Shown here one piece after another: positions 16,924-25,358 of a stretch of 64,000 nt of DNA (within the stretch, counting starts at the first letter, position 1; every line of letters begins with the position of its first letter). The position numbers were made by a program, and so were the translations under genes. The notes below the pieces were generated by a model. The model searched no databases. It saw nothing but the letters and a program-made list of their open reading frames with translations, and was not told where the DNA came from. Source of the stretch: Natrialba sp. SSL1 (lineage in GTDB: Archaea > Halobacteriota > Halobacteria > Halobacteriales > Natrialbaceae); the NCBI RefSeq assembly GCF_001861355.1, contig NZ_MASN01000030.1, positions 310,001-374,000 on the forward strand, written 5' to 3'.

Positions 16924-17340
16924 ATGTTCGAGGCCTTCTCGCGGAACTACTACCTCGGGCGACTGTACGTGACCCCGACCGACGGGGACCGCGCGCTCAT
17001 GCACAGCGACCAGCACGAGCGGATCAACGAAGCGGTGTACGCAACCGGTGACGGCGTCGAACCGCTCGATACACCGCTCGTGATGAAACTCGAAACCCAG
17101 CACTTCCCCGTCCACGGCGACGCTGCCGTCCCGACGGACACGCTCGCCCTCCCAGAATCCGTACTCACAGACACCGAGATCAGAAACCCGCCTTCGCTTC
17201 GGGAGGTGCTTCTCGCACGCCGTGAATGTGCCACGCAGTTGCTGTCGTTCTTCCCGGGACTGAGGCAAGCGAACGGGAGCCAGCATCGTAGCGGCACCGA
17301 CTCGAGTCTCGAGGACGACTTCCCGGGTGCCGGAACCTAG
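16924..17340 (+). CDS. DUF5802-type haloarchaeal protein
   Basis: 138 residues from the ATG at 16924 (MFEAFSRNYYLGRLYVTP); an upstream ATG at 16894 adds ten residues unlike the family. The conserved block RALMHSDQHERINEAVYATG followed by LVMKLETQHFPVHGD fits the haloarchaeal DUF5802 family. Soluble and acidic. Function unknown. The next gene (Vms1-type) starts 35 bases downstream on the same strand. Confidence 0.78.
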   Translation: MFEAFSRNYYLGRLYVTPTDGDRALMHSDQHERINEAVYATGDGVEPLDTPLVMKLETQHFPVHGDAAVPTDTLALPESVLTDTEIRNPPSLREVLLARRECATQLLSFFPGLRQANGSQHRSGTDSSLEDDFPGAGT

Positions 17341-17375
17341 ATTTAGAAGTACTCTCGGATCACCTGTTCGGTCAG

Positions 17376-18437
17376 ATGCTCGACGAGTTGCTCGGCCGCG
17401 CGTCGCTAAAGGAGCGCATCGACGAACTCGAGGAGGAGCGTGACAATCTGGAAGCGCGCTACGAAGCCGAATCCGAGCGCCGAGCCGACGCCGCGACGGC
17501 CAGACAGGAGGCCGAAGCGGAGGTCAACCGGCTCGAAGACCGCATCGCGCAACTCGAGGGCGAACTCGAGCGCCTGGAGGACGACGACGCGGCGACGACG
17601 GGACTCGAGTACACCCGCCAGGAAACGCTTCGCGGCGGACGACTCGAGGAGGTGCTGGATCGACTCGAGTCGGTTCGCACGGAGCCTGAGGGGGCGTTGA
17701 CGGCAGTGGTGTCGGATGAGGACGATCTGCGGTCGACGGGGCAACGCGAGCGCCATAGTCCGCAGTTCGACAGCGATCTCGCGGCTGTGCTCGGCGAGCG
17801 AACCGTGCTCGTGGACGAGGCCGCGCCGTGTCTGCTCTGTGTCGACGACGCGGGGCTCGTTTCGGTGGTACTCGAGCCGCCGGTGTTGCCGGCCGAGTTC
17901 GGTTCGGGCGATGGGGAGCGGAGTGGGACTGGCAATAGCAACAGTACCAGCAACGCCAGCGCCGGCACTAGCGCAACCACCGCCAGTGACTTCGAATCCG
18001 GCTGGCGAGACCGCTTCGTACTCGAGCGCGAGTGGTTCCTGCCGAGGGGACACTCGGTGCTCGCCCTCGTCAGAACCGATCTGTTCGCGGTCGGAGTCTA
18101 CGACGGCGACGACCGCATCGCCTACCGCGGATTCGAGAGCGACGTGAAGGGCAGTCACTCCAAGGGCGGCTTCTCGCAGGCCCGTTTCGAACGGATTCGT
18201 GACGGCCAGATCGACGACCACCTCGACGATTGCCGTGACGCACTCACGGACGTCCTCGCAGACGAACCCGACGCACGGCTCTTCCTGACGGGCCAGCGCG
18301 GCGTCATCGAGACGTTGGCCGACGAATCGGACTTTGCGCCGGATGCAACCGCAGCCGTCGACGCGACCGGCGATCCGAAGGATGCACTCGAGGACGCATA
18401 CGGCTCGTTCTGGACGACTGAACTGTCTGTGTTGTAA
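17376..18437 (+). CDS. Vms1/Ankzf1-type peptidyl-tRNA hydrolase
   Basis: 353 residues. A coiled coil at residues 8-75 is followed by a core domain split by a Gly/Ser/Thr-rich loop, and then SDVKGSHSKGGFSQARFERIR, the glycine-rich loop with the conserved Gln that marks the eRF1-like VLRF1 domain of the Vms1/Ankzf1 family. These enzymes release nascent chains from peptidyl-tRNA on stalled 60S/50S subunits in ribosome quality control. The rest (DHLDDCRDALTDVLADEPDA, FLTGQRGVIETLADE) fits the archaeal members. Confidence 0.85.
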   Translation: MLDELLGRASLKERIDELEEERDNLEARYEAESERRADAATARQEAEAEVNRLEDRIAQLEGELERLEDDDAATTGLEYTRQETLRGGRLEEVLDRLESVRTEPEGALTAVVSDEDDLRSTGQRERHSPQFDSDLAAVLGERTVLVDEAAPCLLCVDDAGLVSVVLEPPVLPAEFGSGDGERSGTGNSNSTSNASAGTSATTASDFESGWRDRFVLEREWFLPRGHSVLALVRTDLFAVGVYDGDDRIAYRGFESDVKGSHSKGGFSQARFERIRDGQIDDHLDDCRDALTDVLADEPDARLFLTGQRGVIETLADESDFAPDATAAVDATGDPKDALEDAYGSFWTTELSVL

Positions 18438-18545
18438 CGGCTGAGCGAATTGGGAAATCGACAACTCGTGGGAAAGCCGTGGGAAGAAACAGTCATCGCC
18501 TGCTGCGAACTCCATCGTTAAGTACCCCCCAGTGCATTCGTCGGT

Positions 18546-19571
18546 ATGCGCGTCGCAATTCTCGCACACGAACAGTTCCCCGGACGGGCCAAGACGGCGC
18601 TTGGCATCCTCCGGTACGCCGACTACGACGTGGCCGCGGTCCTCGACCGCGACACGGCTGGCGACCGGGTAAACGACTACGTTCCTGACGTCCAGGACGC
18701 CCCGATCGTCGAAAGCATGGACGCCCTCGCGGACGATGACCTCGACGCTCTCATCATCGGTATCGCCCCCATCGGTGGCGGTCTCGAGGAAAGCTGGCGC
18801 GACGACATTACGGCCGCACTCGAGTCCGGCTACGACGTCGTCTCGGGACTGCACCACTTCCTCTCGGAGGACGACGAATTCAGTCGACTGGCGGACGAGC
18901 ACGGCTGTGAACTGCAGGACGTGCGCAAACCACCCGAAGACCTGACCGTGAGCCAGGGCATCGCGGACGAGGTCGACGCGGAGGTCATCCTCACCGTCGG
19001 CACCGACTGTGCGGTCGGCAAGATGACCGTCTCGATGGAACTCGCCCGCGACGCTCGCGACGCCGGTTACGACGCGGCCATCATCCCAACTGGCCAGACC
19101 GGCATCATGATCGAGGGCTGGGGGAACCCGATCGACCGCGTCATCTCGGACTTCACCGCCGGCGCGGTCGAGGAGATGATCCTCGAGAAGGGCGACGAAC
19201 ACGATTACCTCTTCGTCGAGGGTCAGGGCAGCATCGTCCACCCGGCCTACTCGGCGGTCACCTGCGGCATTCTCCACGGCGCGATGCCGGACAAACTCGT
19301 CCTCTGTGACGAGGTTGGCCGCGAAGCCATCCACGGCTACGAATCGGTTTCGCTCCCACCGATCCAGACCTACGTCGACCTCTACGAGGACCTCGCTGCG
19401 CCCGTCTCCGAAACAGAGACCGAAATCGTCGCCGGCGCGCTCAACACGGCCGACCTCGACGACGACGAGGCAGCCCGCGAGGCCGTCGAGGAGTACGCCG
19501 ACGACCTCGGCGCACCCGCCGTCGACGTCATCCGTCAGGATACCGACGAGGTCCTTGAGGTGCTGCTATGA
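18546..19571 (+). CDS. dgcN: DUF1611 protein, DgcN-type D-glutamate N-acetyltransferase
   Basis: 341 residues, DUF1611 family. The N-terminal Rossmann-like half is followed by a P-loop-like motif LTVGTDCAVGKMTVSMEL and the block IIPTGQTGIMIEGWG, then LFVEGQGSIVHPAYS and CDEVGREAIHGYE. In marine bacteria DUF1611 DgcN acetylates D-glutamate and the adjacent enolase-superfamily DgcA racemises the product. Here the downstream epimerase frame overlaps by four bases (ATGA), the same pairing. Activity is inferred from that context. Start chosen at the first ATG with good upstream spacing. Confidence 0.85.
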   Translation: MRVAILAHEQFPGRAKTALGILRYADYDVAAVLDRDTAGDRVNDYVPDVQDAPIVESMDALADDDLDALIIGIAPIGGGLEESWRDDITAALESGYDVVSGLHHFLSEDDEFSRLADEHGCELQDVRKPPEDLTVSQGIADEVDAEVILTVGTDCAVGKMTVSMELARDARDAGYDAAIIPTGQTGIMIEGWGNPIDRVISDFTAGAVEEMILEKGDEHDYLFVEGQGSIVHPAYSAVTCGILHGAMPDKLVLCDEVGREAIHGYESVSLPPIQTYVDLYEDLAAPVSETETEIVAGALNTADLDDDEAAREAVEEYADDLGAPAVDVIRQDTDEVLEVLL

Positions 19572-20608
19572 ACCTCGAGACGAGCTTCCAGCGGCGCACG
19601 CTGCCACTCGAGTACCCGTTCACCATTTCCCGCGGGACGAAGACCGAGACGGAGACCGTCACGGTCCACATCGAGGACGACGAGGGCAACGTCGGTATCG
19701 GCGGCGCGGGGCCGTCCGAACACTACGGCGAGACGCTCGATACGGTCGAGGCGCTCCTGCCGGACCTGCTTGCGGTCGTCGAGGACGAAAACGATCCACA
19801 GCAGCTCGCACGTATCGAACGTCGGCTGCGCGAAACCGTCGAGCGCAATCCGTCGGCCCGCTGTGCGGTCAGCATCGCGCTGCACGACCTCGTCGCGAAA
19901 CGCCACGACGAGCCGCTGTACCGGTACTGGGGACTCGATGCCGAAGAGACGATCCAGAGCTCCTACACCATCGGAATCGACGACACGGAGACGATGCGCG
20001 AGAAGACCGAAACCGCCGTCGAACGCGGCTACGGTACCCTGAAGGTCAAACTCGGCACCGACCGTGATATCGAAATTATTCGGACGCTTCGCGAGGTCGC
20101 GCCGGACGCGCGCCTCTACGTCGACGCCAACGAGGCCTGGACGCCTCGCGAAGCCGTCTCGAAGATCGAACGCCTCGCCGAGTTCGACCTGGAGTTCGTC
20201 GAGCAGCCGATCCCCGCGGAGAACGTCGAGGGTCAGCGCTTCGTCTACGAGAACGCCGCGCTGCCGATCGCGGCCGACGAGTCCTGCATCACGGTCGACG
20301 ACGTGCCCCAGATCGCAGGTCGGTACGACATCGCGAACCTGAAACTGATGAAGTGTGGCGGCCTGCAGGAAGCAAAGCGCATCATCCACACCGCCCGCGC
20401 CCACGGCATGCAGGTGATGTGTGGCTGTATGAACGAGTCGAACGCCTCCATCGCGGCGGCCTGCCACCTCGCGCCGATGCTCGACTACGCCGACCTCGAC
20501 GGCTCGCTGCTACTCGAAGAGGACCCCTACGACGGCGTTCCGATGCCGAACGGCACCATCGATCTCGCCGCACTCGACGTGCCAGGAACTGGCGCCCGAC
20601 TCGAGTAG
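19568..20608 (+). CDS. dgcA: dipeptide epimerase / DgcA N-acetyl-D-glutamate racemase
   Basis: 346 residues, enolase superfamily, muconate-lactonizing subgroup. The KxK catalytic motif is in YGTLKVKLGTD, the metal ligands are in LYVDANEAW, FVEQP and AADESC, and the second catalytic Lys in ANLKLMKCGG. It abstracts an alpha proton and epimerises an amino-acid derivative or a dipeptide. Translationally coupled to dgcN through an ATGA overlap, which favours N-acetyl-D-glutamate over L-Ala-D/L-Glu dipeptide as substrate. The latter stays possible because the family motifs are shared. Confidence 0.88.
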   Translation: MNLETSFQRRTLPLEYPFTISRGTKTETETVTVHIEDDEGNVGIGGAGPSEHYGETLDTVEALLPDLLAVVEDENDPQQLARIERRLRETVERNPSARCAVSIALHDLVAKRHDEPLYRYWGLDAEETIQSSYTIGIDDTETMREKTETAVERGYGTLKVKLGTDRDIEIIRTLREVAPDARLYVDANEAWTPREAVSKIERLAEFDLEFVEQPIPAENVEGQRFVYENAALPIAADESCITVDDVPQIAGRYDIANLKLMKCGGLQEAKRIIHTARAHGMQVMCGCMNESNASIAAACHLAPMLDYADLDGSLLLEEDPYDGVPMPNGTIDLAALDVPGTGARLE

Positions 20609-20733
20609 TCGACTCACTACGTCGACGAACGCCGTGGTGTAGCCATTTCTGCTGACACGCGCTTTCGATAGAAAAGACGGTCTCGCTGACCGCCAACATG
20701 GTTTACAACGCCAGTTGCTGTGGTGATGCTGGC

Positions 20734-21801
20734 ATGAGTGAGGACGACCAGAAAGGGGAGTACGTCTCTCGGCGGACAGTACTGCAAGCATCCGGGAGCG
20801 CCGCTTCACTCCCGGTTTTCGGTTCAGGGGTGGTGAGCGCAGACGGTGCGAACGGCGCTGGCGAGGCCCACGCGGCGTTCGAGCGCTGCCCCGACGCGAC
20901 GATCAGGCCGAGTATGGGTCACTGCGAGGGAGCGAGTATGGAGGGCTGTGCCGACGACCATCCCGTGACGATCGAGCTTCGAGACGCAGTCCAGCAGACC
21001 CTTGAGACCGAGTACCCGGACGCGGGTGCGTTGCTCGACGCGGGGTTCAAACCGTACTTCGATACCCTCGACGTGGCCGACGAGGACGGCTGGTCCCACT
21101 GGCTCAACCCGGAGTTCATCGGCGACGACGAGGTTCTGCACCCGGAGCGACCGGAATCCGTTCTCGTCGACAACAGCTCCTGGCGCTCCATCGGGGTCAT
21201 GTTCATCGCGACGCGCGACGGTGAGGCGGTCGAGCCGCCGATGGTATACGACGAAGGCGGTGATGGTCGGGATGACGAGAGCGAGGACGACGACCACGGA
21301 GCACATCACGGGGACGGAAACGGGGAGGGGGACAGTCACAGCCACGGGAATGAAGACGGGGATGGACACGAACACGAGCACGGCGATGATGAGCACGGAC
21401 ACGGCGATCACGGGCACGACGAACACGAACACGATCACGGAGACGAAACCGACACCCGCTGCTCACCCTGGCACTACCACGCCGGACTCCCCGGTCGCTT
21501 CGCGTGGTGGTTCTACCAGCAGGCCTACGAAACCGAGTTCACCGACGGCGAGAAGACCCTCCCCTGTCGCACACCCTGTATGATGCACGTCTGGACGATC
21601 GACCACCCCGAGGGCGTCTACGCACACGACGCCCCGCCAGCCGAGTACCGCGAACAGCCGCCCGTCGCCGAAGCCGGCTTCGAAACCGACGCCGACCCCG
21701 GCACGGACGACCTCGGCTGGGACGCTCTCCCGGAACAGGAGCGTCCCGCCCACCTCCCGCACGAAATCGAACTGCCATTGCTGGACCGATTCCTGCCATA
21801 G
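20734..21801 (+). CDS. Tat-exported histidine-rich metal-binding protein
   Basis: 355 residues from the ATG at 20734. A twin-arginine signal (YVSRRTVLQASGSAASLPVF) leads into a Cys-containing domain (GHCEGASMEGC) and the conserved block DEDGWSHWLNPEFIGDDEVL. A roughly 60-residue insert of His/Asp/Gly/Glu (HEHEHGDDEHGHGDHGHDEH) follows, then CSPWHYHAGLPGRFAWWFYQ and CRTPCMMHVWTIDHPEGVYA. The His run resembles the mobile metal loop of zinc-binding proteins such as ZnuA. The domains around it have conserved His, Cys and Trp and are of unknown function. Convergent with the P-loop kinase gene. Confidence 0.8.
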   Translation: MSEDDQKGEYVSRRTVLQASGSAASLPVFGSGVVSADGANGAGEAHAAFERCPDATIRPSMGHCEGASMEGCADDHPVTIELRDAVQQTLETEYPDAGALLDAGFKPYFDTLDVADEDGWSHWLNPEFIGDDEVLHPERPESVLVDNSSWRSIGVMFIATRDGEAVEPPMVYDEGGDGRDDESEDDDHGAHHGDGNGEGDSHSHGNEDGDGHEHEHGDDEHGHGDHGHDEHEHDHGDETDTRCSPWHYHAGLPGRFAWWFYQQAYETEFTDGEKTLPCRTPCMMHVWTIDHPEGVYAHDAPPAEYREQPPVAEAGFETDADPGTDDLGWDALPEQERPAHLPHEIELPLLDRFLP

Positions 21802-21852
21802 AGCACCGATGTGCCGTTTTCACCGGTGACCACGTAAACACGCACACGTCCC

Positions 21853-22314
21853 TTACACCCACGAGCGGACCGCAGCAGCCACGCGCTCGACCGCCTCCGA
21901 CACCGAACAGTCGTCCGTCTCGAGTCGCACGTCCGCAGCCGGCTCGCTGAACTCGCGATACACCACATGTACTCCCTGCTCGTCGATTCGGTCCGCTTCA
22001 GCGCGGGCACGGTTGCGCGCCAGACACGTCTCGAGGGTCGCTGTTACGTAGACGAATCGAACCTGAATATCCGGCAGCGACCGAAACCGCGTCTGCCAGC
22101 GCCGCCGGTAGAACGTCCCGTCGACGATCGCAATCTCGTTGCTTTCGGTCTCGCGAACCGCCTCGTAGAGCCGCTCGTACGTGCGTCGCGAGTAGTCATC
22201 CGAATGAAAGAGGGAGAGTGTGTGGGCGGGGTACTCGAGTACCAGCGTCTGGTGAAGCCGGGTAGCGATACTCGTTTTTCCGGCACCTGGCGGCCCGCAG
22301 ATGACGACGATCAC
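21853..22314 (-). CDS. small P-loop kinase (PSTK/adenylylsulfate-kinase-like)
   Basis: 153 residues. Walker A is at residues 7-14 (GPPGAGKTS); the motif FHSDDYSRRTYERLYEAV is the lid region. IVDGTFYRRRWQTRF is a Walker B-like Asp, and ETCLARNRAR is the adenine-contact Arg helix. This is the pattern of the zeta-toxin/PSTK/APS-kinase P-loop group, in which a small metabolite or tRNA-bound residue is phosphorylated. The substrate cannot be read from sequence. The upstream region holds three G-quadruplex motifs. Confidence 0.8.
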   Translation of the reverse strand: MIVVICGPPGAGKTSIATRLHQTLVLEYPAHTLSLFHSDDYSRRTYERLYEAVRETESNEIAIVDGTFYRRRWQTRFRSLPDIQVRFVYVTATLETCLARNRARAEADRIDEQGVHVVYREFSEPAADVRLETDDCSVSEAVERVAAAVRSWV

Positions 22315-22665
22315 GGCTGTCGGGTGGGTGTAGGGGGTGAGGGTATAGGTTGGTGTTGATGTTGGCGTGGGTTGGGTTTGGGTTTGGGTTCGTCTGGATC
22401 TGTATTGGTGTTGGCGTGGGTTTGGGTATGGGTGCGGGTACTGATCTGGTCAGTGGTGGTGTCGGCATCAATGCTGCTGTTTCCGATGCTGCTGTCGGTA
22501 TTGGTGTTGGCACCGAAAGCGACGAACAGTCGCTGGCAAGCGCCAGAGACCAACGATGGAGCGGATAGCACGAACGGAATCGGATCGATGCGAAAAACGG
22601 GCCGAAACAGGCGACCCATACCGGGTATCCACACCAATTTAGGAATCGCAGACGGAGAGATAGCC
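22315..22665. repeat. gene-free spacer with three G-quadruplex motifs
   Basis: No gene seen in 351 bases between the divergent kinase and cupin genes. The plus strand is G/T-rich with three canonical four-tract G3 motifs at 22322-22343, 22369-22388 (GGGTTGGGTTTGGGTTTGGG) and 22418-22438. The remainder has GTGTTGGTATTGGT-like words to about 22515, then ordinary sequence with a TATA-less run up to the cupin start. Confidence 0.75.
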
Positions 22666-23010
22666 ATGGGCTACGATACTGCAGCAAAAACTGATCCAGA
22701 GTCGGTCGTTCCCGAAGAGTTCGGCGGTATGTGGTTCCTCAAGGACGAACTAGGAACCGAGGAACTCGGGCTCTCGATTCTCGAACTCGAGCCCGACGGC
22801 AAGGGGAAAGAACACGACGAGACTCAGACGGACCAGGAGGAGATCTACTACGTCGTCGAGGGCGAGATCGACGTCGATCTAACCGACCGCGAGGAGACGG
22901 TGACACTCGATTCCGACGAGGCCATTCGACTCGATCCGGAAGAGAGTCGCCAGTTGCACAATCGTGGCGACGAGCGAGCGAAGCTGGTGTTGGTCGGCGC
23001 ACCGCTGTAG
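22666..23010 (+). CDS. cupin domain protein
   Basis: 114 residues from the ATG at 22666 (MGYDTAAKTDPESV); the longer upstream frame covers the G/T-rich spacer and is not coding. Single cupin barrel: ELEPDGKGKEHDETQTDQEE corresponds to cupin motif 1 (the usual GxxxxHxH is degraded to KGKEHDETQTDQEE), followed by YYVVEGEIDV and LDPEESRQLHNRGDE (motif 2 with His). It may bind a metal or act as a small regulator; no substrate can be assigned. Confidence 0.85.
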   Translation: MGYDTAAKTDPESVVPEEFGGMWFLKDELGTEELGLSILELEPDGKGKEHDETQTDQEEIYYVVEGEIDVDLTDREETVTLDSDEAIRLDPEESRQLHNRGDERAKLVLVGAPL

Positions 23011-23035
23011 GTGAGTGACAGCTGGCGGCGATTGC

Positions 23036-23103
23036 GTATCGGGTACCGAGTAGTGCGTATCGAGCATCGGGTATCGGGTACCGAGTAGTGCGTATCGAGC
23101 ATC
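23036..23103. repeat. tandem 35-base direct repeat
   Basis: Two adjacent copies, 23036-23070 and 23071-23103, each starting GTATCGGGTACCGAGTAGTG and ending ATCGAGCATC, nearly identical over 33 bases. Located 26 bases downstream of the cupin stop codon. Internal sub-words (GTATCGGG, GTATCGAG) suggest growth from a shorter unit. Confidence 0.75.
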
Positions 23104-23274
23104 CCATTCGTCCTCGACGGTACTAGAGGATCGACAGCGAGGTCTCACCTCGTAACCGGATGAGCCGGATGCCGAGACAGTGCGAAGACACGAATGAAGG
23201 CGGCGACAGAGACAGGTCAAACCGCCGTTGTAGTTAGAAGGAGAGCTATACGCCCGTTTCACGATTGCGTCAGT

Positions 23275-23772
23275 ATGGACCGCCGAACGTATCTCGCCCT
23301 CAGCGGGGCCGGGCTCGGGACTATCGGTGGCTACGTCGGCTGGAATCGACTTCGCTACCCGACAGTTCCCGACGGGATGACTGTCGACACGCTGTCGCTC
23401 AGTCGGAACGTACTCGAGTCCGACGAACGGCAAGTCCTCGCTGCGAGAGAAGAACGCCACACCGTGATCGAAACCGAAGCGGCCGCGAGAACCGAAATAC
23501 GAGCTATCGAGTCCGCTACCGACTTCGTAGCCGCCACTACTTTCGAGGAAGCGTTTCTCATCGTCGTTCAAAACGGCATGCGATCGGACGCTGCACTCGA
23601 GTTACAGTCGGTCGGGCGAACGGACGACGGGCTGGACCTACAGATCACTGTTGACAATCCGTTGCTCCCCGATCACGACGATTTAACGACACACTCACTT
23701 CTGGTGCGGGTCACAGACGAGAAATGGAGGGTTCCAGGCGACATCGCTGTTGCTATCGAGGGGTATCGCTAA
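23275..23772 (+). CDS. exported or anchored hypothetical protein
   Basis: 165 residues from the ATG at 23275 (MDRRTYLALSGAGLGTIGGY), a short RR-containing signal or anchor sequence. The rest is a mixed alpha/beta domain with TEIRAIESATDFVAATTFEE, then FLIVVQNGMRSDAALELQSVG and DLTTHSLLVRVTDE. No family recognised. The RR pair, alpha/beta pattern and acidic composition fit a haloarchaeal exported protein similar in layout to the next gene. Confidence 0.7.
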   Translation: MDRRTYLALSGAGLGTIGGYVGWNRLRYPTVPDGMTVDTLSLSRNVLESDERQVLAAREERHTVIETEAAARTEIRAIESATDFVAATTFEEAFLIVVQNGMRSDAALELQSVGRTDDGLDLQITVDNPLLPDHDDLTTHSLLVRVTDEKWRVPGDIAVAIEGYR

Positions 23773-23908
23773 CAACGTCTCATACGCAACCACCAGCGAT
23801 GACAGGAACCATCACGGTGTGCTGTTGATTCAGGGATGGCAACGGCGCGTGCGAACAGCGTTCGTCGGCGACCACCATGTTTATTCCCCACCACAATTGC
23901 ATGTAGAT

Positions 23909-24388
23909 ATGAACCGGGTTTCTCGCCGTCGGTTTCTCGCGACCAGCAGTGTTGGACTCGCTGCGGTCGCTGGGTGTCAGAACCCGCTTGACCGAGACGC
24001 CGAGACTTCGGAGATTTCAGTTGGGTATTCCGTGACACGTCCACCGGAAACCGACGCGGGTGAGCCCGGCTGGATACTCATCACTCGGACAGAGGGTGCG
24101 TATACTGTGACGTTCGACATGCGAGTGTGTGGGTCTGTCGAAGAGGTTGTTGCTACTACGTCGAGTGAACAGGAGTATACAGTCGACCTCAGTGGGGAGT
24201 TGAGCGACGCCGAAACGTGCCAACCCGAACGCGTCCTCGGGACGGCTGAGGTGCCAACGGAGACGCTGCAGCTATCATTTCGGGTGACAGTCAATGGTGA
24301 GCAGTTGACGGTGATCGAACGAGGCGGCACAACCACGTCTCTGCATCAGATACCCGATCTTCTCACGGAAGAGACGAGTGGTGAGTGA
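23909..24388 (+). CDS. Tat lipoprotein, hypothetical
   Basis: 159 residues from the ATG at 23909. MNRVSRRRFLATSSVGLAAV followed by the lipobox AGC gives a Tat signal and a likely lipidated Cys at residue 22. The mature part is beta-rich (SEISVGYSVTRPP, YTVTFDMRVCGSVEEV, LQLSFRVTVNGEQLTVIER) with two further Cys, like other small haloarchaeal surface lipoproteins. Function unknown. Same strand as the preceding exported protein gene, with a 136-base gap. Confidence 0.75.
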   Translation: MNRVSRRRFLATSSVGLAAVAGCQNPLDRDAETSEISVGYSVTRPPETDAGEPGWILITRTEGAYTVTFDMRVCGSVEEVVATTSSEQEYTVDLSGELSDAETCQPERVLGTAEVPTETLQLSFRVTVNGEQLTVIERGGTTTSLHQIPDLLTEETSGE

Positions 24389-24441
24389 CGGTGTCGGCGT
24401 TGGTGTCGGTGCCAGTATCTATATATCAGGCACGAAAGCAC

Positions 24442-25221
24442 TCAATACGTCACTTTTCCACCGGAAACGTTGAGCGCCTGGCCCGTAACCCGATCCGCGG
24501 CGTCCGAGCAGAGATAGGAAACGGTCTGTGCGACATCGTCCGGCGTGACGAACGAGTGGGTGAGCGTCTTCCCCTCTTTCTCGGCGACAATTTCTTCGCG
24601 TGATTTCTCGGAGGTGGCCGCTTCCTCGTCGATGACGGCCTCGATCCGCGGCCCCTCGACTGACCCCGGACAGATCGCGTTCGCCGTGACACCGTGTGGC
24701 CCGCCCTCCGCTGCCGTCGTCCGCGTGAGACCAAGAATGCCCGCTTTCGAACTCGTATACGGACTCCGTTCGGGAACCACCCGTTTGCCAGACGCCGAGG
24801 AGATGTTGATGATACGGCCGTACTCGCGGTCCTTCATCCCGTCGAGTACTGCCTTCGTACAGAGGAACGGCCCACGGAGGTTGACTGACAGCGTCTCGTC
24901 CCACTCCTCGAGGGAGACGTCCTCGATCGGAGCCGTCGGTCCCGCGATCCCGGCGTTGTTGACGAGGATGTCGAGCTTGCCGACGTGATCTCTGGCCGTC
25001 TCGATTGCGTCGGTGATGCTCTCAGGATCGGTGAGGTCGAGGTGTGTGTCGATCGCCGACCCGCCGGCAGCCTCGATCTCGGCAACCGTCTCTTGCCGGG
25101 CCGATTCCTCGAGATCTGCGACGACGACCGTAACACCGTGACTCGCGAGTGCGAGGCTGATCTGTCGACCGATACCGACGCTCCCACCGGTAACGAACGC
25201 TGTTTCGCCGTGGATGTCCAT
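24442..25221 (-). CDS. short-chain dehydrogenase/reductase (SDR)
   Basis: 259 residues, classical SDR. The cofactor motif TGGSVGIG is at 11-18, Asp in VVVADLEE near 36 suggests NAD preference, NNAG is near 88, and the catalytic Ser/Tyr/Lys set lies in ISSASGKRVVPERSPYTSSK. Family members are 3-oxoacyl-ACP reductases, 3-hydroxybutyrate dehydrogenases or glucose dehydrogenase-like enzymes. The C terminus (LCSDAADRVTGQALNVSGGK) is typical of the FabG group. Substrate not determinable. Confidence 0.9.
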   Translation of the reverse strand: MDIHGETAFVTGGSVGIGRQISLALASHGVTVVVADLEESARQETVAEIEAAGGSAIDTHLDLTDPESITDAIETARDHVGKLDILVNNAGIAGPTAPIEDVSLEEWDETLSVNLRGPFLCTKAVLDGMKDREYGRIINISSASGKRVVPERSPYTSSKAGILGLTRTTAAEGGPHGVTANAICPGSVEGPRIEAVIDEEAATSEKSREEIVAEKEGKTLTHSFVTPDDVAQTVSYLCSDAADRVTGQALNVSGGKVTY

Positions 25222-25358
25222 GACTACTGCTCACAAGACGGCAGCTGTACATGTGCCTTGTGACCAGTCGGCAATAGTCGCCCGTTGGCGGGTTGAAGGG
25301 TTGAAAGATTGAAGATGTCAAACACAAACGAACGTTGCAATGGGGGCACCAACGCAAC

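Noticed and set aside
17406-19334. 642-codon minus-strand frame
   Set aside because: Longest frame of the region but antisense to the Vms1-type and DgcN genes, which have clear motifs. High GC gives such open antisense frames.
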